From positions 124,001 through 188,000 of the forward strand of contig NZ_JAMKFA010000007.1 in assembly GCF_025499515.1 (NCBI RefSeq): a stretch of 64,000 nucleotides of DNA. The letters are read 5' to 3'. This stretch comes from Flavobacterium odoriferum. GTDB taxonomy: Bacteria; Bacteroidota; Bacteroidia; Flavobacteriales; Flavobacteriaceae. The notes beneath the pieces are model-generated. The model searched no databases, was not told where the DNA came from, and worked only from the letters and a program-made list of their open reading frames with translations. Shown here piece by piece: positions 34,978 through 44,441 of this stretch. A program made the translations under genes and the position numbers. Position 1 is the stretch's first letter; every line of letters begins with the position of its first letter.

Positions 34978-36206
34978 AATAATGGTAATGGTTTCATTTG
35001 TGGCTTATTGTCTATAAAATTATCAGGAGTTATGCTTGGTAATACTTTTTCAGATTTATCTAAAAGTGTAATCATAAAACTTCTAAATAAAAGCATTGCT
35101 GAGGGATTATTTTCAATCAGAACAGCAAATAAACTTAGCGGATGATATGGTACATCACCAATTTCATCTTTATTTAAATCATAGCCTTCATATTTATCCC
35201 AATAATTAGAGTCAAAAGTATTCAATACTAGACTTCCATTGGTTCCCATATCAAAAGTATTCCCAATGAAATTATTGTTTACAACTTCATTATCCATGCT
35301 ACTGGCTTGAATTTGCATTGCCCAACCATTAGCATTAAATTGATTTTTCTCAATTTTATTTCGGCTACTACCTTCAACGTAAATAGCTGAAGTATTTGAG
35401 TTAAACTTATTATTAAATATGTAACTATCTGTTATATCTTTTAAAAGTAATCCATAAGCTGAAGCACCCCAATTTTCATCAAATGTGTTATTAAACATTT
35501 TAACATCTTTAGTATACATTACTGCAACTCCAGCACCATTATTTCTGAAGATATTAGTAATATACGTATCGCTGTGTGAAAACATAAAATGCAATCCATA
35601 TCTGACATTATTTGTGCTAATATTTCTCCAAATCAATGAATCATATACAAATTCAAAATAAATTCCATCTCTATGACCATCGATACGATTTGCAATGATC
35701 AAAATATCGTTAGATTTCCAACAATGAATACCATTTCCAAGCTGTTGTTCCTCTTTTCCATAAGCCTTCAGTGTATTATTTTTAATTGTACACTTTTGGG
35801 CATTTTGAAGATAAATTCCAAAAAAATTATCGTCTAAAACATTATTTTGAATCAAAACGTGACTTCTATTATAAACTTTTATACCACAAGGATCTGTAAT
35901 AGTTGCGTAAGCACATCTTATTATTTTGAATCCATCTACAACTACACTATCAGCGTGTATTGATAAAACTTCATGTTTTTTTTCACCATCTAAAACTGGC
36001 AAACCTTTTCCTAAAAAGACAATTCTTTTATCAATTTTTATATTACCCTCCTTATACAATCCACCATGGACTATAAGAGTATCTCCATCTTTAGCTAAAG
36101 CAATTCCTTTCTTAACAGACTTAACCTCATGCTTTTTACCTACATGTATAGTGGTTGCTTTAAGTGAGAGTGAAAAAAAAAGTAATATAATTAAGAAATA
36201 TTTCAT
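34974..36206 (-). CDS. nosD: Periplasmic copper-insertion protein NosD
   Basis: 410 residues: signal peptide, then repeated right-handed beta-helix (CASH) units seen as many N-N-x-F/x-N-x repeats such as IQNNVLDDNFFGIYLQNA and VVNNNFIGN. NosD binds NosZ and delivers sulfur via NosFY. Length and repeat structure match the family. Confidence 0.92.
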   Translation of the reverse strand: MKYFLIILLFFSLSLKATTIHVGKKHEVKSVKKGIALAKDGDTLIVHGGLYKEGNIKIDKRIVFLGKGLPVLDGEKKHEVLSIHADSVVVDGFKIIRCAYATITDPCGIKVYNRSHVLIQNNVLDDNFFGIYLQNAQKCTIKNNTLKAYGKEEQQLGNGIHCWKSNDILIIANRIDGHRDGIYFEFVYDSLIWRNISTNNVRYGLHFMFSHSDTYITNIFRNNGAGVAVMYTKDVKMFNNTFDENWGASAYGLLLKDITDSYIFNNKFNSNTSAIYVEGSSRNKIEKNQFNANGWAMQIQASSMDNEVVNNNFIGNTFDMGTNGSLVLNTFDSNYWDKYEGYDLNKDEIGDVPYHPLSLFAVLIENNPSAMLLFRSFMITLLDKSEKVLPSITPDNFIDNKPQMKPLPLL

Positions 36207-36212
36207 TTGATT

Positions 36213-36632
36213 TTATTTAATTATTTCGCTCCAAGAAATTGGGTTTGCATTATATTTTAATGCTATTTTTTTTGCTTCCTCCTCGGTTTTAACTGCAATT
36301 ATGTTGCCACGCATTGGGCTGCTAATTTCTCCTCCTTTTACATAAAAGGCATTCTCTGCTGGAATTAAAACATTATTTTGATTAAAATCATGTATGTAAA
36401 ATGATTGAATATTTGTTGTTAAATTTTCTTTATGATAATTAATCATACAATGTATATCATCAAATTTATATATTCTTCCCTTTGTTGTGATTAACTCTGC
36501 TCCAAATTTACCATCTGCAATTTTCATTTTACAAAAATCACATCCGTCTGAATTAAGCTTGATTGGATCAGCTTCTTTAGTTGTACAAGAAATTGATAAG
36601 AACAAGATTAAAATATAAGATAGCCGTTTCAT
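36213..36632 (-). CDS. nosL: Copper chaperone lipoprotein NosL
   Basis: 139 residues: lipobox ending at Cys16, then C31-D-F-C34-K-M36, the CxxCxM copper-binding motif of NosL, followed by FDDIHCMINY. It delivers Cu(I) to NosZ. It starts one base after the stop codon of the gene at 36633. Confidence 0.92.
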   Translation of the reverse strand: MKRLSYILILFLSISCTTKEADPIKLNSDGCDFCKMKIADGKFGAELITTKGRIYKFDDIHCMINYHKENLTTNIQSFYIHDFNQNNVLIPAENAFYVKGGEISSPMRGNIIAVKTEEEAKKIALKYNANPISWSEIIK

Positions 36633-37217
36633 TTATATTGATTTTTTAAATTTAAATTCTTTTAAAACTACAACAAATAATAAAATTCCAGCACATGTAA
36701 GCATCCATCCACCTATATCTGGAATTGAATAAGCTCCAAAATTCAACAATTGTTTATAACCAATTAATGGAGGCTGATAAGCCATACCTGGTACTTTTAT
36801 AGCTGCATTAGGATCAAGATTATGCCCATATTCATAATTCCATCTGTAAAAATCAACTCCTGCAAGAATTACAAAAAGAACAAAAGTTATAAGAAAGCCA
36901 AAAACAGCTTTTCTATTGTTAATGAATACTAAAATTAGTGAAATAAATGCAAAAATTCCAAAAACATAAGGAAGAACCGTAAATTCAAAAAAATTCTCCG
37001 TATGCAAAGTTGCCATTCCGATGTAGTGGTTTAATCCATTTATAATATCAACATCACCGCCAATTTTATTTGCATGAAGTTGTAACATTAATCCTTCAGG
37101 ATATTGTGGAGCATCTAATTCAATTCTCCACATTGGTACAAATAAAGAGCCAATAAATAATAATCCTACTATTACTAACAAAACTTTAGAAAGTATTGTT
37201 AAATTATTTTCTTTCAT
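36633..37217 (-). CDS. Membrane protein of the nos cluster
   Basis: 194 residues, four or five hydrophobic helices with an outside loop containing MWRIELDAPQYPEGLML and later GYKQLLNFGAYSIPDIGGWML. It is always next to nosL in clade II nos clusters of Bacteroidota; function unknown. First gene after the nosZ terminator, no -7 box found, so it is probably reached by read-through. Confidence 0.7.
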   Translation of the reverse strand: MKENNLTILSKVLLVIVGLLFIGSLFVPMWRIELDAPQYPEGLMLQLHANKIGGDVDIINGLNHYIGMATLHTENFFEFTVLPYVFGIFAFISLILVFINNRKAVFGFLITFVLFVILAGVDFYRWNYEYGHNLDPNAAIKVPGMAYQPPLIGYKQLLNFGAYSIPDIGGWMLTCAGILLFVVVLKEFKFKKSI

Positions 37218-37351
37218 GATTTCTGTTTTTTATGTTAAAATCATATATTGTTTAAAATAAATTATTGTAAATTTTTCTTACTAAAAGAAAAACAATAATG
37301 ATTTTTAATTATAGTTTTTAAGTGAAGATTTTTGTTTTATTGGAAGAAAAA

Positions 37352-37375
37352 TTAGGGAGCATTGCTGCTCCCTAA
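37352..37375 (-). terminator. Terminator directly after nosZ
   Basis: Perfect 10-bp stem TTAGGGAGCA / TGCTCCCTAA with a 4-base loop and a T run on the minus strand, six bases past the nosZ stop. It would let cyt c/nosZ be made in excess over the maturation genes. Confidence 0.88.
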
Positions 37376-37380
37376 AAAAA

Positions 37381-39366
37381 TTATTTTGTTGAAGAAGCTG
37401 GTAAATTTGTACCTAAGCTATAACTAAGAGGAACATTACTTCCTGCAGGAGAAACTCTAATGTATCCTGACATTTCTTGGTGTAATGCACTACAGAAATC
37501 TGTACAATAAAATGGAACAATACCAACTTTTGTAGGCTTCCAATTCAAGGTAGAGGTTTCTCCTGGCATAATTAGTAATTCAGCGGTTTGTGCTCTTCTA
37601 ATTGAGAATCCATGAGGTACATCCCAATCTTGTTCAAGGTTAGTAATGTGGAAATAAACATCATCTCCAACTTTAATCCCTTCAATATTATCTGGAGAAA
37701 AATGTGAACGTACCATAGTCATGTAAACATGTACTTTGTTACCTTCTCTTACCACTTTTGTTTCTTTTTCACCTTTAGCTACTCTTGGGTGATTATTTTT
37801 TTTAATATCGTAAATTTTTAATTGTCCGTTATTTCGAATCAAATCAGCAGGAGCTGCTTGCGCATAGTGTGGTTCTCCAATAGTTGGAAAATCTAACAAC
37901 AATTGCATTTTATCTCCACTAATATCATATAATTGAGCAGATTGTGTTAACTCAGGCCCTGTTGGTAAATATCTATCTTTTGTAATTTTATTGTAAGCTA
38001 TCAGATATTTTCCGAAAGGTTTTTTAGAGTCACCACCAGGAATACATAAGTGACCAACAGAATAATAAGTTGGAACTCTATCTAACACTTTTAAAGTTTT
38101 AATATCCCATTTAACTACTTCTGAAGAAACGAAGAAAGTTGTATATGCATTTCCTTTACCATCAAATTCAGTATGCAATGGTCCTAAACCTGGTTTTTGA
38201 ACTTCTCCATGAAGTACAGAGTTGTATTTTAATACAGGTATACCTTCATAATCACCTTCGTAATCTTTTTTACCAATAGCATTTATCATTTTATCAAAGC
38301 TAAATACAGGTATTAAAGCTGCTAATTTACCTGAACCTACGATATATTCTCCTGTTGGGTCAACATCACAACCATGAGGTGATTTTGGACAAGGCATTAA
38401 ATAACAAATATCTTTCATTGCCATAGCATCTAAAACTAAAACTTCTTCTTTTATTACTGAAGTTCCAGTGTGCGTTTCGTCATTCCAAGTATTATGAGCA
38501 TACTTTGTTTTTTCAATTTTACCTTTACCTGCTTTTATGTACTCTTCTGCTTTTTTCCAGTTTACAGCCATAATAAAGTCTTTATCTCTTTGAGAAGCAT
38601 TAACTTCTAAAAGAGTGTTGGCTTGTTCAGAATTATAGCAAGTGAAGAAAAACCATCCATGAGATTTTCCTTTTCCAGCATGAGAAAGGTCAAAATTTAC
38701 ACCAGGTAAACGTAATTGGAAAGATAAATCCATTTTACCTGATTCTTTATCAACTTTAATAAAACTAATATGTCCTTTAAAATTTTCTTTGTAAGTATTA
38801 ATTGGTACATCACCATTTTCGTAATCACCAGGCACACCAAAACGTGTTCCAGCAACTACATATTCTGTATTTTCAGTAATAAAAGGTGATGAGTGGTTAC
38901 CAGCAGAGTTTGGCAACTCAATAATTTCAGCAGTTTTAAAACGTTTTAAATCTACTCTTGCAATACGAGGTGTATTGTTTGCATTGGCAAATATCCATCT
39001 ACCATCAACTTCACCATTAGTTTGTGATAATTCTAAGTGATGTTGATCATCCCAAGGAATAAACCCTTCTGAAGTATTTAACATGGGTTTAGTTTCTTCA
39101 CTAAAACCCCATCCACTTTCAGGGTCTTGAGAAAAAATAGGAACTACCTTTAACATTCTACCACTTGGCAAACCATATACACTCATTTGACCACTAAATC
39201 CACCTGATACGAAATTATAAAATTCATCATATTTACCTGGAGCAACGTATACTCGTTGAGCTGCATCGCCACTCACCGCATCTCCTGAATTTTTGGGTTT
39301 ACAAGAAGTAAAAAGTGCACTGCTTAATGCAATTACTAAAATTGCTTTTACAAATTTATTTTTCAT
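37381..39366 (-). CDS. nosZ: Nitrous-oxide reductase, clade II, lipoprotein
   Basis: 661 residues from the ATG at 39366 (MKNKFVKAIL); the frame from 39393 begins inside a strong hairpin and is rejected. It reduces N2O to N2. A Sec signal with lipobox TSC (Cys22) replaces the Tat signal of clade I. CuZ histidines lie in DQHHLEL, NHSSPF, SPHGCDV, PLHTEF, SVGHLCIPGG and further along. CuA ligands near the C-terminus: C621-x3-C625-x3-H629-x2-M632. Expressed with the cytochrome at 39430. Confidence 0.96.
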   Translation of the reverse strand: MKNKFVKAILVIALSSALFTSCKPKNSGDAVSGDAAQRVYVAPGKYDEFYNFVSGGFSGQMSVYGLPSGRMLKVVPIFSQDPESGWGFSEETKPMLNTSEGFIPWDDQHHLELSQTNGEVDGRWIFANANNTPRIARVDLKRFKTAEIIELPNSAGNHSSPFITENTEYVVAGTRFGVPGDYENGDVPINTYKENFKGHISFIKVDKESGKMDLSFQLRLPGVNFDLSHAGKGKSHGWFFFTCYNSEQANTLLEVNASQRDKDFIMAVNWKKAEEYIKAGKGKIEKTKYAHNTWNDETHTGTSVIKEEVLVLDAMAMKDICYLMPCPKSPHGCDVDPTGEYIVGSGKLAALIPVFSFDKMINAIGKKDYEGDYEGIPVLKYNSVLHGEVQKPGLGPLHTEFDGKGNAYTTFFVSSEVVKWDIKTLKVLDRVPTYYSVGHLCIPGGDSKKPFGKYLIAYNKITKDRYLPTGPELTQSAQLYDISGDKMQLLLDFPTIGEPHYAQAAPADLIRNNGQLKIYDIKKNNHPRVAKGEKETKVVREGNKVHVYMTMVRSHFSPDNIEGIKVGDDVYFHITNLEQDWDVPHGFSIRRAQTAELLIMPGETSTLNWKPTKVGIVPFYCTDFCSALHQEMSGYIRVSPAGSNVPLSYSLGTNLPASSTK

Positions 39367-39386
39367 CATTAAAATATTTAAAATGA

Positions 39387-39424
39387 AGGACACTAAAACA
39401 CTTTCACCTATTTTAATGTCCTTT
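39387..39424 (-). other. RNA hairpin between cytochrome c and nosZ
   Basis: 13-base-pair stem with one wobble (39387-39399 with 39412-39424) in the gap between the two genes; no T run on the minus strand. Probably a stability or processing element. Confidence 0.5.
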
Positions 39425-39429
39425 TGTGA

Positions 39430-39909
39430 TTATTTTACTCCATCATTTTTTCTCATATATTCTAAAATACCACGAGCATCATCATCTGATAAACCTTGAT
39501 TTGGCATACGCACCAAACAAATTTCTAATTGCGCTTGTACTTCAGGGTCTTTATCAATCATTGGATCTGGATTGGTAATAAAGTTCATAATCCATTGTGG
39601 TGTTCTTCTTTCAGTAACGCCTTTCCATCCCGGTCCAACTAATTTCTCATCTGTCATTTTATGACACGAAGTACATTTTACACCAGCAGCTTCTTCTCCT
39701 TTAGTAGCTAAGGCTTGGTCTAACGTTGCTCCTAATTCAACATTGTCATACTTACCTTCACCGCGTTTAGGGTCATATGATGAAGCATCTGAAGCTTCAG
39801 TTGTAGTTTCTTCAGTTGTAGGTTGAGAAAAGTCTTCACCTGCTTCTTCTTTTTTACCACATGCAACTACAAATGCAAATGATAGAATTAATAAAAATGA
39901 TTTGTTCAT
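39430..39909 (-). CDS. Cytochrome c lipoprotein next to nosZ
   Basis: 159 residues. Lipobox VAC (Cys17), a Thr/Glu-rich linker, then one heme-c motif C79-T-S-C-H83 and a Met in VRMPNQGLSDDD. It is the likely electron donor to NosZ (in clade II nos clusters such cytochromes are typical). First gene of the operon under the Crp/Fnr-type site at 39967. Confidence 0.9.
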   Translation of the reverse strand: MNKSFLLILSFAFVVACGKKEEAGEDFSQPTTEETTTEASDASSYDPKRGEGKYDNVELGATLDQALATKGEEAAGVKCTSCHKMTDEKLVGPGWKGVTERRTPQWIMNFITNPDPMIDKDPEVQAQLEICLVRMPNQGLSDDDARGILEYMRKNDGVK

Positions 39910-39936
39910 GATATTTTAATATTAAAATTATTACTA

Positions 39937-39980
39937 CAAATTTCAGACAAAAATGTCCTTAAAAGTATGACTGTAATCAT
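39937..39980 (-). promoter_or_regulatory. Crp/Fnr-type site and -7 box of the nos operon
   Basis: Site ATGAC-TGTA-ATCAT at 39967-39980, flanked by T and A. The -7 box GAAATTTG (one mismatch) on the minus strand is at 39937-39944; centres 33 bp apart. Confidence 0.7.
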
Positions 39981-40025
39981 AAAAAAGACATAAAACTCTT
40001 TAATTATAATGTTTTTATTAAACAA

Positions 40026-40062
40026 AAATAGTTACTCTTAACAACCTCAAGAGCAACTATTT
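40026..40062 (-). terminator. Terminator of the nor operon
   Basis: 14-base arms (40026-40039 with 40049-40062) with one mismatch, then a T run on the minus strand. It lies after norF and before the nos promoter. The stretch 40063-40198 holds nothing else I can identify. Confidence 0.75.
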
Positions 40063-40198
40063 AAAATTAAAATATTATTTAAAAATAATGCAAAAACTTA
40101 TGCGTGTTTTTTGGAATTCTGAAATTTAAAATCAAACAAATGGCATATAAAATGTATTTCATTTATAACTTTTTGTTGGCTTCATTATTGCAAAAAAC

Positions 40199-40438
40199 TT
40201 ATAATAATATAATTAAAATAAATCCCATCAAACCACCAAAACCTAATATCAAATATTTCCAAAAAGGATGTGCTTTTTTTAATTCCATAAACTGAAAAGC
40301 TACTAACCAAAACTTAATTAAAGCTAAAGTCACAACCGTTGTTGCCATGATTTCCGCACTTACATTTAATGCTAAAAAAGCAGCGATTACAGTCAGTGCC
40401 AACAACAAAATAAACGTAGAAGAAATAGTATCTCGCAT
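40199..40438 (-). CDS. norF: NorF-like small membrane protein
   Basis: 79 residues, three hydrophobic segments, the cytochrome-oxidase subunit IV (COX4/NorF) pattern with a Lys between the second and third helices. Directly behind norE, the usual norEF order. Not essential for NO reduction in other bacteria but improves it. Probably an inner-membrane accessory. Confidence 0.75.
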   Translation of the reverse strand: MRDTISSTFILLLALTVIAAFLALNVSAEIMATTVVTLALIKFWLVAFQFMELKKAHPFWKYLILGFGGLMGFILIILL

Positions 40439-40448
40439 AATCTAACAT

Positions 40449-41018
40449 TTAAAAAAGTAAATAAAGTACTGGAAATAAAAGCAACCAAATTAAATCGCAC
40501 ATGTGCCAAAAACTCGCACTTGCTTCGATATCTTCAAAGGAAGCTTCGGTTTGTTTTTTCTTGATGGAAAATGTAATTAGCAATAAAATTACCAATCCCA
40601 CCAAAACATGTATAAAATGAAAACCCGTTAATAACCAATAAAATCTAAAAAACGAATTGTAATCCATGTGCAATCCGGCTTCTAATTTTTCGTAGTATTC
40701 AAATGATTTTAAAACTAAAAATCCGAAACCTCCAACCATTGCCCAATTGAAATAAAACAATGCCTTTTTAATGTTAGCGGCTTTAAAAAAATGAATCCCT
40801 TTAGCTACAAAAAAGCCACTAGTTAACAACAGAATCGTGTTTATAGTTCCTATTGTTTTATTCAATTTTAAGCTACTGCTGTGAAATAATTCACGCTCTT
40901 CCGAACCGTAATAGGCTAATGCTAAAATCGCCATTCCAAAAGTGATGAGTTCTAGATAAATGATTATCCAGATTAAAATGCCTCCTGGTGGATAATATAT
41001 TGATTTTGTATTGTTCAT
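40449..41018 (-). CDS. norE: NorE, cytochrome oxidase subunit III-like
   Basis: 189 residues, five or six membrane helices. COX III signature parts: NMKS... opening PPGGILIWIIIYLELITFG, and the middle GFHFIHVLVGLVILL with conserved His. Shorter than a full subunit III, as is typical for NorE. Start overlaps the carbonic anhydrase stop by four bases. Confidence 0.85.
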   Translation of the reverse strand: MNNTKSIYYPPGGILIWIIIYLELITFGMAILALAYYGSEERELFHSSSLKLNKTIGTINTILLLTSGFFVAKGIHFFKAANIKKALFYFNWAMVGGFGFLVLKSFEYYEKLEAGLHMDYNSFFRFYWLLTGFHFIHVLVGLVILLLITFSIKKKQTEASFEDIEASASFWHMCDLIWLLLFPVLYLLF

Positions 41019-41677
41019 GATTGTAATAATTCGACTTTTCCAGTGTGTAAATCGTAAAAAGTTCCTACTATTTTGATTTTTTTCTTGTTGACCAATTCTC
41101 TAATAATTTGACTTGATGACAAAATATGATCTATGGTTGAAAGTACGTTTAATCGTCCTGTTTCATTTGATAAATGTTCTGGTAGCGGATACGTTTTATG
41201 TTTACTAAAAGCAACTTTAATTTGATTTGTTAACTGTGTAAGATGCCCTAAGTTAACATTGTCAATTGCTCCTTGTACCGCACCGCAATTAGAATGTCCT
41301 AACACCACCAATAATTTGGTACCCTTTACTTGAACTGCATATTCCATACTACCCAAAATATTGTCATCTTCAATATTTCCAGCTACTCTGGCAACAAATA
41401 AATTTCCAATTCCTTGATCAAAAACAATTTCTGGCGGTACTCTCGAATCTATACAAGACAATACAAAAGTGTGAGGATGTTGATCTTTTTCTGCAAAATG
41501 TGCTTCATCGATAAAATTTTGATGTAGTAATTCATTATTAACAAATCTTTCATTTCCTTGAATCAATTCTTTTACCGCTTCATCCGCAGTTTTTGGCGTA
41601 TGATGATGGTCAATTGTTTCACAAGAAAAAATAAAAAATGTGAAAATGCTGAATAAAATGGTAGTTATACTTCTCAT
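41015..41677 (-). CDS. Beta-class carbonic anhydrase lipoprotein
   Basis: 220 residues. An N-terminal lipobox FSC (Cys19) and a His3 stretch precede a full beta-carbonic anhydrase: zinc ligands C75 (CIDSR, with D77 and R79), H128 and C131 (GHSNCG). So a CO2/bicarbonate enzyme tethered outside the inner membrane, encoded inside a NO-reductase operon, unusual among nor clusters. It may buffer protons at the cell surface, but that is inference. Confidence 0.88.
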   Translation of the reverse strand: MRSITTILFSIFTFFIFSCETIDHHHTPKTADEAVKELIQGNERFVNNELLHQNFIDEAHFAEKDQHPHTFVLSCIDSRVPPEIVFDQGIGNLFVARVAGNIEDDNILGSMEYAVQVKGTKLLVVLGHSNCGAVQGAIDNVNLGHLTQLTNQIKVAFSKHKTYPLPEHLSNETGRLNVLSTIDHILSSSQIIRELVNKKKIKIVGTFYDLHTGKVELLQS

Positions 41678-41697
41678 AATTTTCTAATTAATTATTT

Positions 41698-42660
41698 TCA
41701 TTCTAACAATCGTTTTTCGCCATCAATTTGCTTGATTTCTGTTATATCTTGAGACATTTCGATTACGCCTTTGTATCTTTTTTGTTCATCTCTAACTGCG
41801 AAATAGCGAATATAAATCAGGCGTTCTTTGTAATTTATCCAGAAGGAAACTTCATTTTTTTCTCCTTTTCTAAAGGCTTCTAAAATTTGTAAAACCGTAT
41901 CCACACTTTTCGGTGGATGACAAAAACGAACTTCCCTGCCAATAATTCCAGCACTTCTTGGAAACACACGTTCTTCTCCTCGATTGTAGAAAATTACTTT
42001 ATCGTTTTCATCAACATAAGTTAAATCAATAGGTAGCGTTTTAAACATTAAGTTTACTTGTTCTACCGTCATATACCCTTCATCGTAATGCGCTGCTTTT
42101 TCGTCAAAAACAACATCCGTTTTTCGTTCCATATCTTGTGATGGATGAATGTATTCCGATTCTTTTGGGAATTTTGGTGGCGCTTCGGCTAACATCCAAC
42201 CAATTTCTTCTTCTCCTTTTCGCATTTTAATCCAATCTTCTTCAGATAATAAATCCAACGCATTCGGAAACAAAACATTTTCTTCTACCTCCAATAAACG
42301 ATATAAATTTTGAGATATTAAATTGGTATTGTGTTTGGCTGAAGTAAAATCTTGGTCTTCCAAATTTTTTCTGACTATGCGAAACATTTCTCTAATCGTA
42401 TCATGAAAAGACCACATATTGCGTGATGGTCCAGTCCAACCTTTTTGCTCTAAAAACGGAAATAATTGATTTTCTTTTCGTTCAAAACGTTTTTCAACTG
42501 TTGCTAAATGATTAAAAACATTATAGAATTTCTGAAATTCTTCTTTAGGATTAATCGTATTTAATTCTTTCAATAATTGATGAATCAAATCGGTTTCTAG
42601 GAAATAAGTATGAATGGGATGCCCTTCAATCTCTTTTGTATGTGTTTCAGTTACTGACAT
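41698..42660 (-). CDS. Hemerythrin-like/DUF438-type protein with PAS domain
   Basis: 320 residues from the ATG at 42660 (MSVTETH); a start at 42684 would overlap norD. The N-terminal ~170 residues are a four-helix hemerythrin-like bundle (VEKRFERKENQLFPFLE, WSFHDTIREM, RLLEVEENVLFPNALDLL), with helix motifs for a di-iron site. The C-terminal PAS domain (~200-315) holds FYNRGEERVFPRSAGIIGREVRFCHPP, the DUF438/hemerythrin-PAS family pattern. NO/iron sensing is probable. No DNA-binding or kinase part. Confidence 0.8.
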   Translation of the reverse strand: MSVTETHTKEIEGHPIHTYFLETDLIHQLLKELNTINPKEEFQKFYNVFNHLATVEKRFERKENQLFPFLEQKGWTGPSRNMWSFHDTIREMFRIVRKNLEDQDFTSAKHNTNLISQNLYRLLEVEENVLFPNALDLLSEEDWIKMRKGEEEIGWMLAEAPPKFPKESEYIHPSQDMERKTDVVFDEKAAHYDEGYMTVEQVNLMFKTLPIDLTYVDENDKVIFYNRGEERVFPRSAGIIGREVRFCHPPKSVDTVLQILEAFRKGEKNEVSFWINYKERLIYIRYFAVRDEQKRYKGVIEMSQDITEIKQIDGEKRLLE

Positions 42661-42661
42661 T

Positions 42662-44428
42662 TTATTGATGTTTGATTTTCTCATAAAGTTTTACCAATGA
42701 TTTTAGTAAAGCTTCTGGAGAGGTTAATATTTGATAATGATTTTGACCGAACATTTGCGGTAAGTAATATTTGGCTTGCGCTTCAATCGCTAAAGCATAC
42801 GAATTGATTTTTCTCTCGTTAAGCTCTCGCAAAGCTTGTTTGATGTCTTGTATGCCGTGTTGTCCTTCGTATTTATCGTAGTCGTTTGGTTTTCCATCAG
42901 AAAGAACGATAATCCATTTGTTCTTGGCATCCAATTGATCCATTCTAGCTCCTGCATGACGTAAAGCAGGACCAATTCGGGTATAGCCATTTGGTTCTAT
43001 CGCTCCGATTTTATGTTTGGCTTTGTTCCAACTTTCATTGAAATCTTTCAAAGTGAGATAGGTCGTGAAATTTCTGGTTTTAGAATAAAATCCGTCAATC
43101 GCAAAATCAATGTCGAACTCATGTAGAATTTCTCCAAATAAAATAGAAACTTCTTTTTCTACATCAATCACCCGATTTCCTGCGGCATAACCATCGCTTG
43201 AAAGACTAATGTCTAGCAAAACCAAAATTGCAATGTCTTTGTTTTTCTTTCTTTGGGATAAATAAATACGTTCGTCTGGCGATTTTCCAGAATGAATGTC
43301 GGTATATAAATCGGTTAACGCATCTAAATCGAAGGCGTCACCTTGTAATTGTCTTCGTTGTTGTTGCATTTTATTATTCACGCTGGTAAGCATTTTTCGT
43401 AAACCATTTAAAGTGGTTTTATACTTCGACATTGTATTTTTATAATAAGTTGAGTGTGTTTTGAGTTGGGTTTTCGGATATACTTTACAGAAATCTGTTA
43501 AGTAATTTCGTTTTTTGAAATCCCACTCATCATATTTTAAATGGAATCCCTTTTCATCAACCTCAGCACTTTCGGAAATAGAAGTATTTTCTACAAAATC
43601 TGCTTGATATACGGAATGTACCATATCGTCAACACGAACGGTAAACTTCATATTCATTTCTTCTAAGGCTTCTTGATGTTGTTCTAAATCATCGGCACCA
43701 TCAAAATCGCGCCAATTTCCGTTGAATTCTTCCGCAGTTTCAATTTTCTCAAAACTGTGCATTAACACGTAATCTTCTTGTTGTTTTTTGTCAATCGTAA
43801 GCGATTCAATTTCTTCTACAGCTTTAGCATGAAGTGTGGTTTCGGCTACAACGTTATTTTGGATTTTTTTTGTGGCGTCATCAAAGTTTTTCAACACATT
43901 TTCGTCTTCAATTTCGGGTGTGTTTTTCATCCATTTTCCGTACAACCAAAAATAATCAACGGTTTGGTCTTTTTTATTAACTGGCAATTTTGGCACTGCA
44001 TCATAATAAAACTCTTGCATGGATGGATAATCTTCAAACATTTTTCCAATAACTAATGGGGCAGTTTCAAAAGCTTTTTCTAAAGAAAGTTCGTGTGAAT
44101 TTTCTTGGTTGTCCCAATTGAAATTCAATTGCTTTTGAATACTCAAGTACACGGTTCTGAAAATATAGAATTTTAGGTTTTCTTCTTTTGTTGGAAATAA
44201 CGAGCAATTAATTGGTAGGAAAAAGTTTTGGTTTTTATAGCCACCTTCACGTTCGGCAGGAAAAATTTCGATTGGAGCACCAGAAATGGCTCTTGCAAAA
44301 AGAGTCAATCTTGGTTTAATATCGGACAAGTTGATTTGACGGCTAAGAGTTTCAACATCATTTAGTCGTTTATTTTTAAAGTATTTAAGTACTTTTTTAT
44401 AAATAATCTCATCTAATTCAAAGCCCAT
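42662..44428 (-). CDS. norD: NorD, VWA-domain activation protein of NO reductase
   Basis: 588 residues. The C-terminal von Willebrand A domain (~400-588) has the MIDAS motif DISLSSDG. The N-terminal ~350 residues are the NorD-specific region with GFELDEIIYKKVLKYFKNKRL at the start. NorD and NorQ together load the metal cofactor of NorB. The stop overlaps the hemerythrin-PAS start by a few bases at most; norQ starts 14 bases upstream. Confidence 0.9.
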   Translation of the reverse strand: MGFELDEIIYKKVLKYFKNKRLNDVETLSRQINLSDIKPRLTLFARAISGAPIEIFPAEREGGYKNQNFFLPINCSLFPTKEENLKFYIFRTVYLSIQKQLNFNWDNQENSHELSLEKAFETAPLVIGKMFEDYPSMQEFYYDAVPKLPVNKKDQTVDYFWLYGKWMKNTPEIEDENVLKNFDDATKKIQNNVVAETTLHAKAVEEIESLTIDKKQQEDYVLMHSFEKIETAEEFNGNWRDFDGADDLEQHQEALEEMNMKFTVRVDDMVHSVYQADFVENTSISESAEVDEKGFHLKYDEWDFKKRNYLTDFCKVYPKTQLKTHSTYYKNTMSKYKTTLNGLRKMLTSVNNKMQQQRRQLQGDAFDLDALTDLYTDIHSGKSPDERIYLSQRKKNKDIAILVLLDISLSSDGYAAGNRVIDVEKEVSILFGEILHEFDIDFAIDGFYSKTRNFTTYLTLKDFNESWNKAKHKIGAIEPNGYTRIGPALRHAGARMDQLDAKNKWIIVLSDGKPNDYDKYEGQHGIQDIKQALRELNERKINSYALAIEAQAKYYLPQMFGQNHYQILTSPEALLKSLVKLYEKIKHQ

Positions 44429-44441
44429 TTTTTCAATTCTT

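Noticed and set aside
37230..37250. ATGTTAAAATCAT upstream of the gene at 36633
   Set aside because: Only 13 bases and lacking the A of the left half-site; no -7 box at the needed distance. A similar ATGTTTATATCAT upstream of 55370 was also rejected.
40104..40295. Plus-strand ORF in the nor/nos gap
   Set aside because: AT-rich and low-complexity, it overlaps the end of norF on the opposite strand and has no recognisable features or promoter.
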